A stretch of 64,000 nt of DNA from an uncultured Pseudomonadota bacterium (GTDB lineage Bacteria; Pseudomonadota; Gammaproteobacteria; Burkholderiales; SG8-39): NCBI GenBank assembly GCA_903829815.1, contig CAIKRR010000004.1, positions 1 through 64,000 of the forward strand, read 5' to 3'. Every line of letters begins with the position of its first letter. Positions within the stretch are counted from its first letter, which is position 1. Position numbers and translations under genes: made by a program. The notes under the pieces were generated by a model. The model was given only the letters and a program-made list of their open reading frames with translations. It was not told the DNA's origin and did no database searches. Of the stretch, positions 1-9,592 are shown piece by piece.

Positions 1-164
1 ATGAGGGCAAATGGCCCGATGCTCACCCCGCGGCCAAGACGCGCACCGGGGTGCACGATGGCGCGTGGGTCGATCACGGCGTCAGAGAGCGGGAGGTCTG
101 ACGTCGCAGGTGCTGACATCGTCGATTCGGACATCGTCGATTCGGACATCGTCGATTCGGACAT
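1..164 (-). CDS. lpxA: UDP-N-acetylglucosamine acyltransferase LpxA, N-terminal part (runs off the window)
   Basis: LpxA starts lipid A synthesis by moving a 3-hydroxyacyl chain from ACP to UDP-GlcNAc in the cytoplasm. Only about 54 codons are inside the window. After a variable N-terminus the frame reads AVIDPRAIVHPGARLG then VSIGPFAL, the first hexapeptide coils of the LpxA left-handed beta helix. Four ATG codons (A of each at 164, 149, 134 and 119) lie in one frame because a 15-bp unit is repeated, so the predicted start is MSEST three times followed by MSAPATSD. GGAGG at 175-179 is 10 nt before the ATG at 164, so I chose that one. The fabZ stop is 17 nt upstream, and fabZ-lpxA is the usual order. 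Confidence 0.85.
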   Translation of the reverse strand, partial: MSESTMSESTMSESTMSAPATSDLPLSDAVIDPRAIVHPGARLGRGVSIGPFAL

Positions 165-170
165 CGTCGT
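115..170. repeat. 15-bp tandem repeat at the lpxA start
   Basis: The unit gacatcgtcgattcg occurs three times in a row (115-129, 130-144, 145-159), followed by the first 11 bases of a fourth copy. The unit is five codons long. Read on the minus strand each copy supplies an in-frame ATG followed by Ser-Glu-Ser-Thr. The repeat lies between the lpxA ribosome binding site and the conserved part of the protein, so copy number can change without breaking the frame. Confidence 0.9.
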
Positions 171-181
171 GTTGCCTCCGC

Positions 182-649
182 TCAGAGCTTGCGAAACGCG
201 CTCAGCAGTTCGGCTTCTGCGGCCATCTCGCCATCAACGAGGGCCACCGCCTTGAACTTGTAGATGCCGCGCAGGGCGCGCGCGAGCGACACCTCGAGCC
301 GCACCTGATCCCCCGGCAGCACCGGACGCTTGAAACGGGCGTGATCGATGCCGGCAAAATAAGTGACGAAATCGGCCGGGTTCAGTTCCAGCGTGCGCGC
401 CACCAGAATGCAGGCGGCTTGCGCCATCGCTTCGAGCAACAGCACGCCGGGCATGACCGGATTATTTGGAAAGTGGCCCGGAAAGAACGGCTCATTGAAC
501 GTCACGTTCTTGATCGCCACGATGCGCGTGTTCGGCTCGAACTCGATCACCCGGTCCACCAGCAGGAACGGTGCGCGATGCGCAAGCCAGCGCATGATCT
601 CGCGCGACTCCATCACGACACTGCTCTGCCCTGTCTTCGCTGCATCCAT
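182..649 (-). CDS. fabZ: (3R)-hydroxyacyl-ACP dehydratase FabZ
   Basis: Dehydrates 3-hydroxyacyl-ACP to trans-2-enoyl-ACP in type II fatty acid synthesis and competes with LpxA for the 3-hydroxyacyl pool. The 155-residue hotdog-fold protein has the catalytic pair in [11 protein letters not shown] (His59) and LLLEAMAQ (Glu73), and its length matches the family (E. coli 151). The lpxD stop TGA shares one base with this ATG (TGATG), and AAGGA lies 9 nt upstream. A TTG one codon earlier (652) is also possible. It sits between lpxD and lpxA in the lipid A segment of the operon. Confidence 0.97.
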   Translation of the reverse strand: MDAAKTGQSSVVMESREIMRWLAHRAPFLLVDRVIEFEPNTRIVAIKNVTFNEPFFPGHFPNNPVMPGVLLLEAMAQAACILVARTLELNPADFVTYFAGIDHARFKRPVLPGDQVRLEVSLARALRGIYKFKAVALVDGEMAAEAELLSAFRKL

Positions 650-1695
650 CAACGTCTATCCTTCGCGGCCTGTTCGGTGCCCGCACGTTCGAGTTTTCTG
701 ACCCGACGCACCAGCGCGTCGAGCGAGCGCAGGTGAGCGCTATTGCGCAGCCAGTCGCTGCGCTCGTCAAACGGAAAGACACCCACATAGGTGCCTGCCT
801 TGTTGAGCGACCGGGTAATGGTCGTGCCACCGGCAATGGTGGTGCCAGGGGCGATCTTGAGGTGTCCGGCGAGCGTCGAGGCCCCTCCGATGATGCAGTG
901 CTCGCCCACTTCGGTGCTGCCGGCAATACCGGTGTTGCCGGCAATCACCGTATGGGCCCCGATGCGGCAGTTGTGTGCGATCTGCACCAGGTTATCGACC
1001 TTGACACCATCGCCAATGAGCGTGTCATCGAGGGTGCCTCGGTCAACCGCCACATTGGCGCCCAGCTCGACATCGTTGCCAATGCGCACCCGACCGATCT
1101 GCGGAATCTTGAGCCAGCGCCCGGCCTGCGGCGCGAAACCGAATCCATCCGAACCGATGACCGTGCCCGAGTGAATGATGCAGCGCTCGCCGATGCTCAC
1201 CTGGGCGTAGAGCGTCACGCGCGGGTAGAGCCGCGTATCGGCGCCTACCGATGCGTCTTGCCCGATGACACAGCCCTCGCCAATCACGGCGCGCTCGCCA
1301 ATCACGGCACCGGCGGCAATGCTCGCGAGCGCCCCAATGCAGGCACTGGGTGCCACGCGGGCCAGCGAGTCGACCACCGCACTGGGGTGTACACCCGCGG
1401 CGGCGGTGGGCACCGGATGCAGCACGGTCGCGAGCCGGGCAAACCAGGCATAGGGGTTTGCCGTGACGATCCTCGCAAGCGCCGTGAAAGACGCGTGCTC
1501 AGGCGAGAGTACAACCGCCGCGGCCGCGGTATCCGTCAACTGATCCTGATAGTCGGCACGGTGCAGGAAGCTGATCGAATCGCCATCGGCTCCGGTGAGC
1601 GAGGCGGCCCGCGATACCTCGACCGCCCCATCCCCCATGACCTGGGCATCGCCCAGCAACTCGACCAGTTCGGTGAGCCTGTACCGACGGGCCAC
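649..1695 (-). CDS. lpxD: UDP-3-O-acylglucosamine N-acyltransferase LpxD
   Basis: Adds the second 3-hydroxyacyl chain, at the 2-amino group, in lipid A synthesis. From GTG at 1695 the protein has 348 residues (E. coli 341). It has an N-terminal uridine-binding domain ([12 protein letters not shown] onward), then from about residue 100 many hexapeptide repeats of the left-handed beta helix ([15 protein letters not shown]), with the catalytic His (about 241) in QIAHNC. The frame is open to 1788, but that would overlap ompH by about 80 nt, whereas the GTG lies 11 nt after the ompH stop and puts the conserved N-terminus first. The start is therefore inferred. Confidence 0.95.
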   Translation of the reverse strand: MARRYRLTELVELLGDAQVMGDGAVEVSRAASLTGADGDSISFLHRADYQDQLTDTAAAAVVLSPEHASFTALARIVTANPYAWFARLATVLHPVPTAAAGVHPSAVVDSLARVAPSACIGALASIAAGAVIGERAVIGEGCVIGQDASVGADTRLYPRVTLYAQVSIGERCIIHSGTVIGSDGFGFAPQAGRWLKIPQIGRVRIGNDVELGANVAVDRGTLDDTLIGDGVKVDNLVQIAHNCRIGAHTVIAGNTGIAGSTEVGEHCIIGGASTLAGHLKIAPGTTIAGGTTITRSLNKAGTYVGVFPFDERSDWLRNSAHLRSLDALVRRVRKLERAGTEQAAKDRR

Positions 1696-1706
1696 GATGG
1701 TGCTTC

Positions 1707-2234
1707 TTACTTGGGAGCCGCTGGCGAGCGCGCGGCGTCCAGTGACTTGATCACCTTCTCGGTGAGGTCGATGCGCGCACTGGCCCAAACCGCGTCCTGA
1801 AAGATGATGTCGTACTTCTCGCGCTCGGCAATTTCCTTCACGATGCGGTTGGCACGCTCGAGAATGCCCTGCAGTTCCTCGTTGCGGCGCTGATTGACGT
1901 CGTCACGGAACTCGCGCTGCTTGCGCTGGAAGTCGCGATTGTTCTCGTTGAAATCCCGCTCGAGCTTGCGCCGATCCGGCTCGGCCATGACCGGCCCCTG
2001 CTTGTCCATCGTCTCCTGCATCTTGCGCAGCGACTCGGCAAGGCGGGCAAGCTCTTCGTCGCGACGCTTGAACTCGCGTTCGATCTTCTCCTGGGCGGCC
2101 TTGGCCGGTGCCGACTCGCGCATGATGCGCTCGATATTCACGAACCCGACCTTGGAGTCGCTGACTTGGGCAATCACCCCTTCAGCCACCACCAGAGACA
2201 GCGCTGCAACAACACAAGCGATAGAGCGAACCAA
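1707..2234 (-). CDS. ompH: Periplasmic chaperone OmpH/Skp
   Basis: Skp-family holdase that carries unfolded outer-membrane proteins through the periplasm to BamA, which is encoded immediately upstream. The start is a TTG at 2234 with AAGGAG at optimal spacing (6 nt), giving 175 residues. A signal peptide of about 22 residues (hydrophobic core ACVVAALSLVVA, cleavage near VIAQ) precedes KVGFVNIERIM, the typical OmpH start. The middle is charged and helical (KIEREFKRRDEELARL, FQRKQREFRDD), matching the coiled-coil tentacles of Skp. The frame is open further upstream but lacks a better start. Confidence 0.94.
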   Translation of the reverse strand: MVRSIACVVAALSLVVAEGVIAQVSDSKVGFVNIERIMRESAPAKAAQEKIEREFKRRDEELARLAESLRKMQETMDKQGPVMAEPDRRKLERDFNENNRDFQRKQREFRDDVNQRRNEELQGILERANRIVKEIAEREKYDIIFQDAVWASARIDLTEKVIKSLDAARSPAAPK

Positions 2235-2269
2235 AACTTTCTCCTTTGACCGTTCCTGCGAGGGAAACA

Positions 2270-4648
2270 TCAGAAGACCGTACCCAGCGTGAACTGGAAA
2301 TGCTGCGTCCGGTCGCCCGTATGGCGACCGATCGGGTAACCCATGCTCAGTTGGAGCGGCCCGACGGGCGAGAGCCAGCTGAACGAGCCACCACCGGAGA
2401 AGCGGAAACCCAGTTGCCCGAGCGTCCCGTTACTGTAATCAGGATTCCAGACCTGGCCTGCATCGAGAAACGCACCCAGACGAACCGAACGATCCTGCCC
2501 CAAGCCAGGAAACGGAACCAGCAGTTCCGTGTTGGCCACGACCTTGCGCGATCCACCAATCGGGAAACCATTGGCATCCTGCGGCCCGATGGACCCGGTG
2601 TAGTAACCGCGCAGGGATCCGATCCCGCCGGCAGTGTACGCCTTGAAGAATGGCAGCGGTTGACCGCCGTAGCCGGCGCCGTAGCCCAGTTCGCCCCCTG
2701 CCTTCAGAGTGACGGTGCGGCTGAGCGGAAAGTAACTCGATTGCGAGTAACCGAGCTTGTAGTACTGCATGTCCAACGTCGGCAAGCCCACCTCTCCACC
2801 AAGCCTTCGCAAGGTGCCCTGGGTAGGCCAGAGCGCACTGTCACGACCGTCTCGGGCCCAACCGGTGCTCGCGATCATTGCATGCGTGCTGGTGCCGAAG
2901 TCGTTTACATAGGCCTGATAGATCAGCGGGCTGTTGTTGTACAGTGTCAGCCGGGTCTGCTCCACCGCCAGACCGAAGTTCAGCCGGTCGATTTCGCTGA
3001 TCGGGTAACCGAAACGCAGACCCGCTCCACGCGTGGTCGAGGTGTAGTTCTGGATGTTGAGCGCGTGCGGATCGAACACCCTGTCATACAGGTCATACCC
3101 CAGGCTGACCCCGTCAACCGTCCAGTAAGGATCGGTAAACGAGAGCGCGATGGTCTTGTTGAGGGTGCCGCGGCTCGCCTGCAAAGTCATCGCGTTGCCG
3201 GTGCCGAACAGATTCTGCTGGGTGATCGAGCCCTGCAGCACGACCTTGTCGGCCGTCGAGAATCCCAGGCCCACCATCACGTTGCCGGTTGAGCGTTCCT
3301 TTACCTTGACGTTCACATCGACCTGGTCGGTGGTGCCCTGCACCGGCTCGGTCTCCATGTCGACTTCCGAAAAGAACTGGGTCAGTTCGAGCCGCCGCTT
3401 GGAGCGCAGGATCTTCTGGTTGTCGAAGTAAGCGCCCTCGAGCTGGCGCAATTCGCGCCGCACGATGGTATCGCGCGAACTGCGATTGCCCACCACGTTG
3501 ATACGTCGGACATAGGCCCTGCGGCCAGGATCAACCATGATGGTGAAGCTCACCAGCCGTTTTTCGCGATCGATCTCGGGCACCGGATTGGCATTGGCAA
3601 AGGCATAGCCATCGTTGCCCAGACGATCGGCAATTGCCTTGGCCGAACTGTTGAGGCGCTCGCGCGAGAACGGATCACCCGCCTTCAACTGCACCAGTTT
3701 GGCCAGCTCAGCCTCATCCACCACCAGATCGCCAGCCAGTTTCACACCCGACACCGTGTAAAGGTTGCCTTCGGTGATCGCCACAGTAATGAAGACGTCC
3801 TGCTTGTCTGGGGAGATCGACACCTGCGTCGACTCGATGTTGAAGTCGAGGTAGCCGCGGTTCTGGTAGAACGAACGCAGCGTCTCGATATCGGCCGTGA
3901 GTTTCTGGCGCGAATACTGGTCGTTCTTGGTGTACCAGGACATGAGGCCCGGGGTACGCAAAGCCAGTTGCCCACGCAATTCATCAGCCCCGAAAGCCTG
4001 ATTTCCAACGATGTTGATGTCACGGATCTTCGAGACATCGCCCTCTTCGACAGCGAAAGTGATGGCAACCCGGTTGCGCTCCAGCGGCGTGACCGTCGAC
4101 TTTACCTGCGCGGCGTATTTGCCACGGGCCAGATACTGCCGCTTGATCTCCTGCTCGGCCTGCTCGATCACCGCTCGATCGAAGGTGCGCCCCTCGGCCA
4201 GACCGGCCTCGCGCAGACCCTTCTTGATCTCGTCGCCCTTGAACTCCTTCAAGCCGGTAAATTCGATCGACGATACGGCGGGTCGCTCCTGGATCAGCAC
4301 GACCAGAACGTCGCCCTCGGCCTCCAGGCGCACATCGCGAAAGAAACCGGTGGCATAGAGCGCACGAACAGCCTCGCGGGCCCGACCGTCATCGACCGTT
4401 TCTCCAACCCTTACGGGCAGGTAATTGAAGACCGTTCCCGCTTCGATACGCTCGATGCCCTCGATGCGGATGTCGCGCACGACAAAGGGATCAAAGGCCT
4501 GTGCAGACAGGCAAAGCAGACTCAGGAGCGCGGAGGCAATCCAGCGCCGAAGCCGGCGCACACCGCCAAGCGAGCAGCACAATCGGCACCGAAGCAGGCG
4601 CTGGGTGATGGATTGACGGATGGCTTGCATCGGTGATCGCAAAGTCAT
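2270..4648 (-). CDS. bamA: Outer-membrane protein assembly factor BamA
   Basis: Core of the BAM complex that folds beta-barrel proteins into the outer membrane. The order is signal peptide (RRWIASALLSLLCLSAQA), then FDPFVVRDIRIEGIERI opening the first of five POTRA domains, then a C-terminal 16-strand barrel ending in Phe (FQFTLGTVF), the outer-membrane C-signal. Residues GSLRGY match the conserved RGF/RGY loop of the Omp85 barrel. From ATG 4648 the protein is 792 residues. A GTG at 4561 would give a tighter signal peptide and 763 residues, so the start is uncertain. It lies between rseP and ompH. Confidence 0.96.
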   Translation of the reverse strand: MTLRSPMQAIRQSITQRLLRCRLCCSLGGVRRLRRWIASALLSLLCLSAQAFDPFVVRDIRIEGIERIEAGTVFNYLPVRVGETVDDGRAREAVRALYATGFFRDVRLEAEGDVLVVLIQERPAVSSIEFTGLKEFKGDEIKKGLREAGLAEGRTFDRAVIEQAEQEIKRQYLARGKYAAQVKSTVTPLERNRVAITFAVEEGDVSKIRDINIVGNQAFGADELRGQLALRTPGLMSWYTKNDQYSRQKLTADIETLRSFYQNRGYLDFNIESTQVSISPDKQDVFITVAITEGNLYTVSGVKLAGDLVVDEAELAKLVQLKAGDPFSRERLNSSAKAIADRLGNDGYAFANANPVPEIDREKRLVSFTIMVDPGRRAYVRRINVVGNRSSRDTIVRRELRQLEGAYFDNQKILRSKRRLELTQFFSEVDMETEPVQGTTDQVDVNVKVKERSTGNVMVGLGFSTADKVVLQGSITQQNLFGTGNAMTLQASRGTLNKTIALSFTDPYWTVDGVSLGYDLYDRVFDPHALNIQNYTSTTRGAGLRFGYPISEIDRLNFGLAVEQTRLTLYNNSPLIYQAYVNDFGTSTHAMIASTGWARDGRDSALWPTQGTLRRLGGEVGLPTLDMQYYKLGYSQSSYFPLSRTVTLKAGGELGYGAGYGGQPLPFFKAYTAGGIGSLRGYYTGSIGPQDANGFPIGGSRKVVANTELLVPFPGLGQDRSVRLGAFLDAGQVWNPDYSNGTLGQLGFRFSGGGSFSWLSPVGPLQLSMGYPIGRHTGDRTQHFQFTLGTVF

Positions 4649-4667
4649 GTCCGGATCGACCGTCCCG

Positions 4668-6038
4668 TCAGTTGAAGTGCCGCGAGATGTCATTGAAAAG
4701 CGCAAAGATCATGAGGGTAACCAGCACGCCGAGACCCGCTCGCTGGGCCATTTCGATGAACCGGTCAGGCAAAGGACGTCCCCGGACAACCTCGCCAACA
4801 CAGTATAGCAGGTGCCCCCCATCGAGCATCGGAATCGGCAGCAGGTTGAGCACCCCCAGACTCACCGACATGAGGGCGACAAAAAGCAGAAATGGCAGCA
4901 CACCCTGACTCGCTGTCTGCCCGGCATGCTCGACGATGCTCACCGGTCCGCTCAGATTGCGCCACGACAGGCTGCCCGTGAGCATCCGCCCCATCATGCG
5001 CAGCGAGAAGATCGACACGTCGGCGGTCTTCTCCATGCCGCGCCCAATGGCTTCGATGGGCCCGAACGATTCGCTGAGGTAGTAGGCCTGCAAGGCCTCG
5101 GGGTCAACCCGGGGACCAACCCCGATGCGTCCGATCACATCGCCCGCGCGGTCGGTCGCGCTCGCTGGCACGATGTCGACCGTGCGCTGCACGCCCTCCT
5201 CAGAAGTGACCTGCAACTCGCACGCACGCCCGGGTCGAAGGCGAATCTCGCGCACCAGATCAGCCCAGGTCGCGACAGGCGTTGCATCGATGGCGAGCAG
5301 GCGGTCGCCCGGACGCAAACCGGCGCGATCGGCCACGCCACCAGACTCGACCACACCCACCACCGGCGCCACCGGCGGGCTGTAGAGCGAGAGTCCGATC
5401 GGCGTCCACGGATCGCCCGAGGCCGCGCTGCGATCGAGCGACCCGAAGTCGATGGTGCGTTGCACACGACCACCACCCGGTTCCTCGACATCGAGCCGCG
5501 CCGTGTCACCCGACACCGCCAGATCCACCAGCACCCAGCGCAGATCGTTCCAGCTGCGTACCGGTTCGCCGTTGACACCCAGCACCAGATCACCGGCATG
5601 CAGGCCGGCATCGGCCGCAACGGTGTGTGCAACGGGCTCGGCGACAAACGCGCGCGGCTCGCTCACCCCGTGCATGAAGATGGCGGCGTACACCAGGATG
5701 GCAAGCACGAAGTTGGCTGCTGGCCCGGCCACCACGATGGCCATGCGTCGCCACGGCGACTGTCGGTTGAAGGCGCGATGCGTTTCGGCGGCTGCCACTG
5801 ACGCCTCGCGCTCATCGAGCATCTGCACGAAGCCCCCTAACGGAATCGCAGCAAGGATCCACTCGGTGCGATCACCGGAGCGCGCGCGCCAGCGCAGCAG
5901 CGGCTGGCCGAAACCGATCGAGAACTTGAGCACCTTGACGCCACAGAGACGCGCCACCGCGTAGTGGCCGAGTTCATGAAAGACGATGAGTGGGCCGAGC
6001 GCCAGAATCGCCGCAAACGCTGTATTGAGCATGTTCAC
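4668..6038 (-). CDS. rseP: Site-2 intramembrane zinc protease RseP
   Basis: Inner-membrane metalloprotease that makes the second cut of anti-sigma factor RseA and also clears signal peptides. It has 456 residues with an N-terminal membrane segment carrying HELGH (residues 21-25), two PDZ-like segments in the periplasmic part (GLHAGDLVLGVNGEPV, GLRPGDRLLAIDATPV) and the second active-site motif PMLDGGHLLY near the C-terminus. The dxr stop overlaps the GTG start by 4 nt (GTGA). An ATG two codons later (6032) is an equal alternative. Location before bamA is the usual arrangement. Confidence 0.96.
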   Translation of the reverse strand: MNMLNTAFAAILALGPLIVFHELGHYAVARLCGVKVLKFSIGFGQPLLRWRARSGDRTEWILAAIPLGGFVQMLDEREASVAAAETHRAFNRQSPWRRMAIVVAGPAANFVLAILVYAAIFMHGVSEPRAFVAEPVAHTVAADAGLHAGDLVLGVNGEPVRSWNDLRWVLVDLAVSGDTARLDVEEPGGGRVQRTIDFGSLDRSAASGDPWTPIGLSLYSPPVAPVVGVVESGGVADRAGLRPGDRLLAIDATPVATWADLVREIRLRPGRACELQVTSEEGVQRTVDIVPASATDRAGDVIGRIGVGPRVDPEALQAYYLSESFGPIEAIGRGMEKTADVSIFSLRMMGRMLTGSLSWRNLSGPVSIVEHAGQTASQGVLPFLLFVALMSVSLGVLNLLPIPMLDGGHLLYCVGEVVRGRPLPDRFIEMAQRAGLGVLVTLMIFALFNDISRHFN

Positions 6039-7231
6039 GAAGCGAATCGCTCGGCCATCACCCGCGCAGCCTCATGACGCGCTCGGCGGTCGGCATCGAG
6101 CGCACCCTCGAGTGTTGTCACCGGTTCGGGCGCAATGGCCTGCAGCACCGACTCGATCACCGACTCGATCGCATCAAAACGCAGGCGCCCTTCCAGAAAG
6201 CCCGCTACAGCAACCTCGTTGGCCGCGTTGAAGACGGCACCCGCCGTACCGCCCACGGCCAGGACCTCGTAGGCGAGGCGCAGCGCCGGAAAGCGCTCGA
6301 AGTCAGGCTCGCCAAACCCCAGGGTGCCGATCGCGGCCAGATCAAGCCGCTTCACGCCGGCGTCGATCCGGTCCGGATGTGCCAGCGCGTGCGCAATCGG
6401 TGTACGCATGTCGGGTTGCCCCATTTGGGCGATGACTGAGCCATCGTCATACTCGACCATCGAATGGATCACGCTCTGCGGGTGAATCACCACGCGGATG
6501 CGATCGGGGGGCGCCTCGAAGAGCCAGCGCGCCTCGATGATCTCGAGCGCTTTGTTCATCATGGTGGCTGAATCGACCGAGATCTTGCGCCCCATGCTCC
6601 AGACCGGATGGGCACACGCCTCATCCGGGGTCACCGCCGACAGTTGCGCACGCGAGCGCGTGCGAAACGGACCGCCTGAGCCGGTAAGCAAGATGCTGCG
6701 CACGCCGGGGGCGAGCGCGCGGCGTCCACCGGCCAGGGTGGGCAGACACTGGAAGATGGCGTTGTGTTCACTGTCGATTGGCAACAACTCGGCACCATGG
6801 GTGCGCACCGCATCGATGAAGAGGCCACCGGCCAGTACGAGCGACTCCTTGTTGGCAAGAAGCACGCGTTTGCCTGCACGCACCGCGGCAAGCGTGGGCG
6901 CCAGCCCTGCTCCACCCACGATGGCCGCCATCACGCTCTCAGCCGCCGGGTGGGAGGCCGCCGCAGCCAGTGCCTCCGGGCCCTGCGCCAGCTGCGTGCC
7001 CGGGCTCACGGCACGAATCTGCGGTTCAAGCGCTGCTACCTCGTCAGCCGTACGGCACACCGCCAGATCGGGCTGAAACTCGGCACAGATGTCCACCAGT
7101 TCGGCACTGCGCCCGTGCGCGGTCGCACTCACCAGCCGGAAGCGCTCCGGGTGCTGGCGAATCACCGACAGGGTACTGCGACCGATCGAGCCGGTTGCGC
7201 CGAGCAAGGCCACACCACGCACCGCACTCAT
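6035..7231 (-). CDS. dxr: 1-deoxy-D-xylulose 5-phosphate reductoisomerase
   Basis: Second enzyme of the MEP isoprenoid pathway: converts DXP to MEP with NADPH. The protein has 398 residues, the family length. It shows the Rossmann NADPH motif LLGATGSIGRSTL at residues 9-21, the ANKESLVLAG stretch and the metal/substrate region LLPIDSEHNAIFQ, followed by GSGGPFR. The start ATG shares one base with the cdsA stop (TGATG). It feeds isopentenyl units toward UppS encoded two genes away. Confidence 0.97.
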   Translation of the reverse strand: MSAVRGVALLGATGSIGRSTLSVIRQHPERFRLVSATAHGRSAELVDICAEFQPDLAVCRTADEVAALEPQIRAVSPGTQLAQGPEALAAAASHPAAESVMAAIVGGAGLAPTLAAVRAGKRVLLANKESLVLAGGLFIDAVRTHGAELLPIDSEHNAIFQCLPTLAGGRRALAPGVRSILLTGSGGPFRTRSRAQLSAVTPDEACAHPVWSMGRKISVDSATMMNKALEIIEARWLFEAPPDRIRVVIHPQSVIHSMVEYDDGSVIAQMGQPDMRTPIAHALAHPDRIDAGVKRLDLAAIGTLGFGEPDFERFPALRLAYEVLAVGGTAGAVFNAANEVAVAGFLEGRLRFDAIESVIESVLQAIAPEPVTTLEGALDADRRARHEAARVMAERFAS

Positions 7232-8058
7232 CAGAGCACTCCCGACAGATGGAGAAGAAGGACCGCCAGCGGCAGCGTCGAGAACTGCGCATCGAGCCGA
7301 TCGAGCACCCCGCCGTGGCCGGGAATGAGTGACCCGCTGTCCTTCACGCCGGCCTGTCGCTTCAGACTCGACTCGAAGAGATCACCCACCACGCTCATAC
7401 CGCCCAGAAAGAGAATACCAGCCAGCAGTGGAACCAGGTCGAGCGCATCGAGTGCCCGCGCCGCCGGACCCGTAGCCAGCCACACCCCATAGAGAAGCAG
7501 CACCGCAAGCCCGCCCAGCACCCCCTCCCAGGTCTTGCCCGGACTCACCCGCGGTGCAAGCTTGTGGCGCCCGAGCCATCGCCCGAAGCCATAGCCACTG
7601 GTATCGGCCAGCCAGACAATGGCCATCACGCAAAGCAGCCAGCCGGCGCCCTGAAAACGCAACACCACCGTCGCAAGCCAGGCAGGAACCAGCGCCGGCG
7701 CTGCCATGGCAATGAGCATGAGCCTGGGCGCACCTTGCGGCAAGCGCCAAAGCCACCAGGGCACCAAGCCGCCCCAAAAAAGTGCCGCCACTCCCATCAA
7801 CAGCATCACGCGGCTGCGATCGAACCCACCCGAGGGCAACTGGCAGGCGTAATCCACGATCACGCAGGCAGCCACGATGAGCGCGGTCGCCACGCCACGG
7901 CCCGCACGTCCCAGGCCACTCAATGCCCCCCACTCCCAGGCCGCGATGCCGGTCAGAACGAGCATCGCCAGTGCCCAGCCCTGTTCACCCACACCAAAGA
8001 GGGCGATGGCGAGCACCACACCCATGACCAGTGCCGACAGGATGCGGGTCAGAAGCAC
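7231..8058 (-). CDS. cdsA: Phosphatidate cytidylyltransferase CdsA
   Basis: Makes CDP-diacylglycerol from phosphatidic acid and CTP in the inner membrane, the precursor of all phospholipids. About 275 residues from GTG 8058 with some eight hydrophobic segments (VMGVVLAIALFGVG and others). The family signature S-x3-R-x3-KD...P-GHGG-x-LDR-x-D is present at the C-terminus (SSLKRQAGVKD, PGHGGVLDRLD). The open frame extends to 8394, but that extension runs through uppS in another frame and is not CdsA-like. The GTG puts LLTRILSALVMG, the normal family start, at the N-terminus. Confidence 0.93.
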   Translation of the reverse strand: MLLTRILSALVMGVVLAIALFGVGEQGWALAMLVLTGIAAWEWGALSGLGRAGRGVATALIVAACVIVDYACQLPSGGFDRSRVMLLMGVAALFWGGLVPWWLWRLPQGAPRLMLIAMAAPALVPAWLATVVLRFQGAGWLLCVMAIVWLADTSGYGFGRWLGRHKLAPRVSPGKTWEGVLGGLAVLLLYGVWLATGPAARALDALDLVPLLAGILFLGGMSVVGDLFESSLKRQAGVKDSGSLIPGHGGVLDRLDAQFSTLPLAVLLLHLSGVL

Positions 8059-8104
8059 GGGATGACCCCGGCGAGAGAGCAACGCCGATGCAGGCTGCGC
8101 ATCT

Positions 8105-8977
8105 TCAGCCAGACGTGGCTGCGGGCGCAGCAGAGGTCGCTGCGGAGGCCACAGAGGAATCCGCGTCGTCACAGGTGGTCGCAGCTGCGCTGCGCGCGCC
8201 ATCGCTGGCTGCCAGACGTGCGGCGGCGGCATCATCGGCGTGCAGTTGCTCGCTGGTGCGCCCGAACCGCCGCTCGCGCGTGCGGTACCACTCGATCGCC
8301 AGATCAAACTGGTGGGCATCGAAATCAGGCCACACCACGTCCGTGAAGTAGAGTTCGGTATAGGCCAGTTGCCACAGCAGGAAGTTGCTGACACGCTGCT
8401 CGCCCCCGGTTCGGATGAACAGATCAGGCTCCGGTGCGTAGTGCATCGCCAGATAAGGCGCCAGGTCCTGCTCGATGCAGCGACCAGCGCGCTCGGGGTG
8501 CTCGAGCGAAAGCTGGTTGAACGCCTGCATCAGATCCCAGCGGCCGCCATAGTTGGCAGCCACGGTGAGCGTGAGCCGACGATTGTCGGTGGTCAGCGTC
8601 TGCGCGCGCTCGATGCCCTCGACCAGTGTCTGGCCAAACGCGGCCACCTCGCCCACCACCTTCAAGCGGATGCCGTTCCGATGCAAGCGCTCGGCCTCAT
8701 CGGCCAGGGCCGAGCGCAGCAATTGCGTCAGCACCCCCACCTCTTCGGGCGGACGCCGCCAGTTCTCCGAGCTGAAGGCAAAGATCGTGAGGTATTCGAC
8801 CCCACGCTCCAGACAGGCACGCACCAGCGCACGCACCGACTCGACGCCGCGCCGATGCCCGGCCACACGCGGCAGAAAGCGCCGCTTGGCCCAGCGGCCA
8901 TTGCCATCCATGATCACGGCCACATGACGCGGCACCACACCAACCGGCGGTATGGCCTGGGTCGAACTCGGATGCAC
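8105..8977 (-). CDS. uppS: Undecaprenyl diphosphate synthase (cis-prenyltransferase)
   Basis: Condenses isopentenyl diphosphate with FPP to C55-PP, the lipid carrier for peptidoglycan and LPS. Start GTG at 8977 follows GGGAG at 6 nt. Motifs: [16 protein letters not shown] with catalytic Asp24, [11 protein letters not shown], and the C-terminal [19 protein letters not shown] region. At 290 residues it is longer than the usual 240-255. The excess is a low-complexity Ala/Ser/Thr tail after about residue 240 ([21 protein letters not shown]) that has no role in the known fold. Confidence 0.96.
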   Translation of the reverse strand: MHPSSTQAIPPVGVVPRHVAVIMDGNGRWAKRRFLPRVAGHRRGVESVRALVRACLERGVEYLTIFAFSSENWRRPPEEVGVLTQLLRSALADEAERLHRNGIRLKVVGEVAAFGQTLVEGIERAQTLTTDNRRLTLTVAANYGGRWDLMQAFNQLSLEHPERAGRCIEQDLAPYLAMHYAPEPDLFIRTGGEQRVSNFLLWQLAYTELYFTDVVWPDFDAHQFDLAIEWYRTRERRFGRTSEQLHADDAAAARLAASDGARSAAATTCDDADSSVASAATSAAPAATSG

Positions 8978-9003
8978 GCGATTCTCCCTGGCGCCTTGCG
9001 CAC

Positions 9004-9567
9004 TCAGACCGTGAGCAGCTCCTGCTCCTTGGCCTGCACCAGCTTGTCGACCTCAGCGATGAAGCGGTCGGTAAGCTTCTGTACTTCGTCCTGCGCACGA
9101 CGCTCCTCATCCTCGGCAATGGTCTTGGCCTTGAGTGCATCTTTCAGGCCCGAATTGGCATCGCGGCGAAGGTTGCGGATAGCGACCTTGGCATTTTCCC
9201 CTTCCACCTTCACCAGCTTGGCCAGATCACGCCGGCGCTCCTCGGTGAGTGGAGGCATCGGCACCCGCACCAGGTCGCCCTGCGTCGAGGGATTCAGGCC
9301 CAGATCCGACTCGCGGATCGCCTTCTCGATGACGGCGGTCAGCTTCTTTTCCCACGGCTGCACGGTGATCGTGCGGGCATCGGCCAGCGACACGTTGGCC
9401 ACTTGCGGAATGGCCGTCATGGTGCCGTAGTAATCGACCATCACATGATCGAGCAAGCCCGAATGCGCTCGACCGGTACGGATCTTTCCGAGGTCGTTGC
9501 GCAGGGCCTCGATCGACTTCTGCATTCTCTGTTCTGTTGCCTGCTTGGTCTCGGCAATCGTGGCCAT
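9004..9567 (-). CDS. frr: Ribosome recycling factor
   Basis: RRF splits post-termination ribosomes together with EF-G. 187 residues (E. coli 185) in the classic layout: domain I helix ([21 protein letters not shown]), domain II ([17 protein letters not shown]), and the long C-terminal helices ([23 protein letters not shown] is split across them). AGGGA lies 6 nt before the ATG. It stands between pyrH and uppS, as in most proteobacteria. Confidence 0.97.
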   Translation of the reverse strand: MATIAETKQATEQRMQKSIEALRNDLGKIRTGRAHSGLLDHVMVDYYGTMTAIPQVANVSLADARTITVQPWEKKLTAVIEKAIRESDLGLNPSTQGDLVRVPMPPLTEERRRDLAKLVKVEGENAKVAIRNLRRDANSGLKDALKAKTIAEDEERRAQDEVQKLTDRFIAEVDKLVQAKEQELLTV

Positions 9568-9592
9568 GGCGGTTCCCTGTCCTGTGATGAGC

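Noticed and set aside
7231-8394. N-terminal extension of CdsA through the uppS gene
   Set aside because: The extra 112 residues are not CdsA-like and lie entirely over the uppS 3' end; GTG 8058 gives a normal CdsA.
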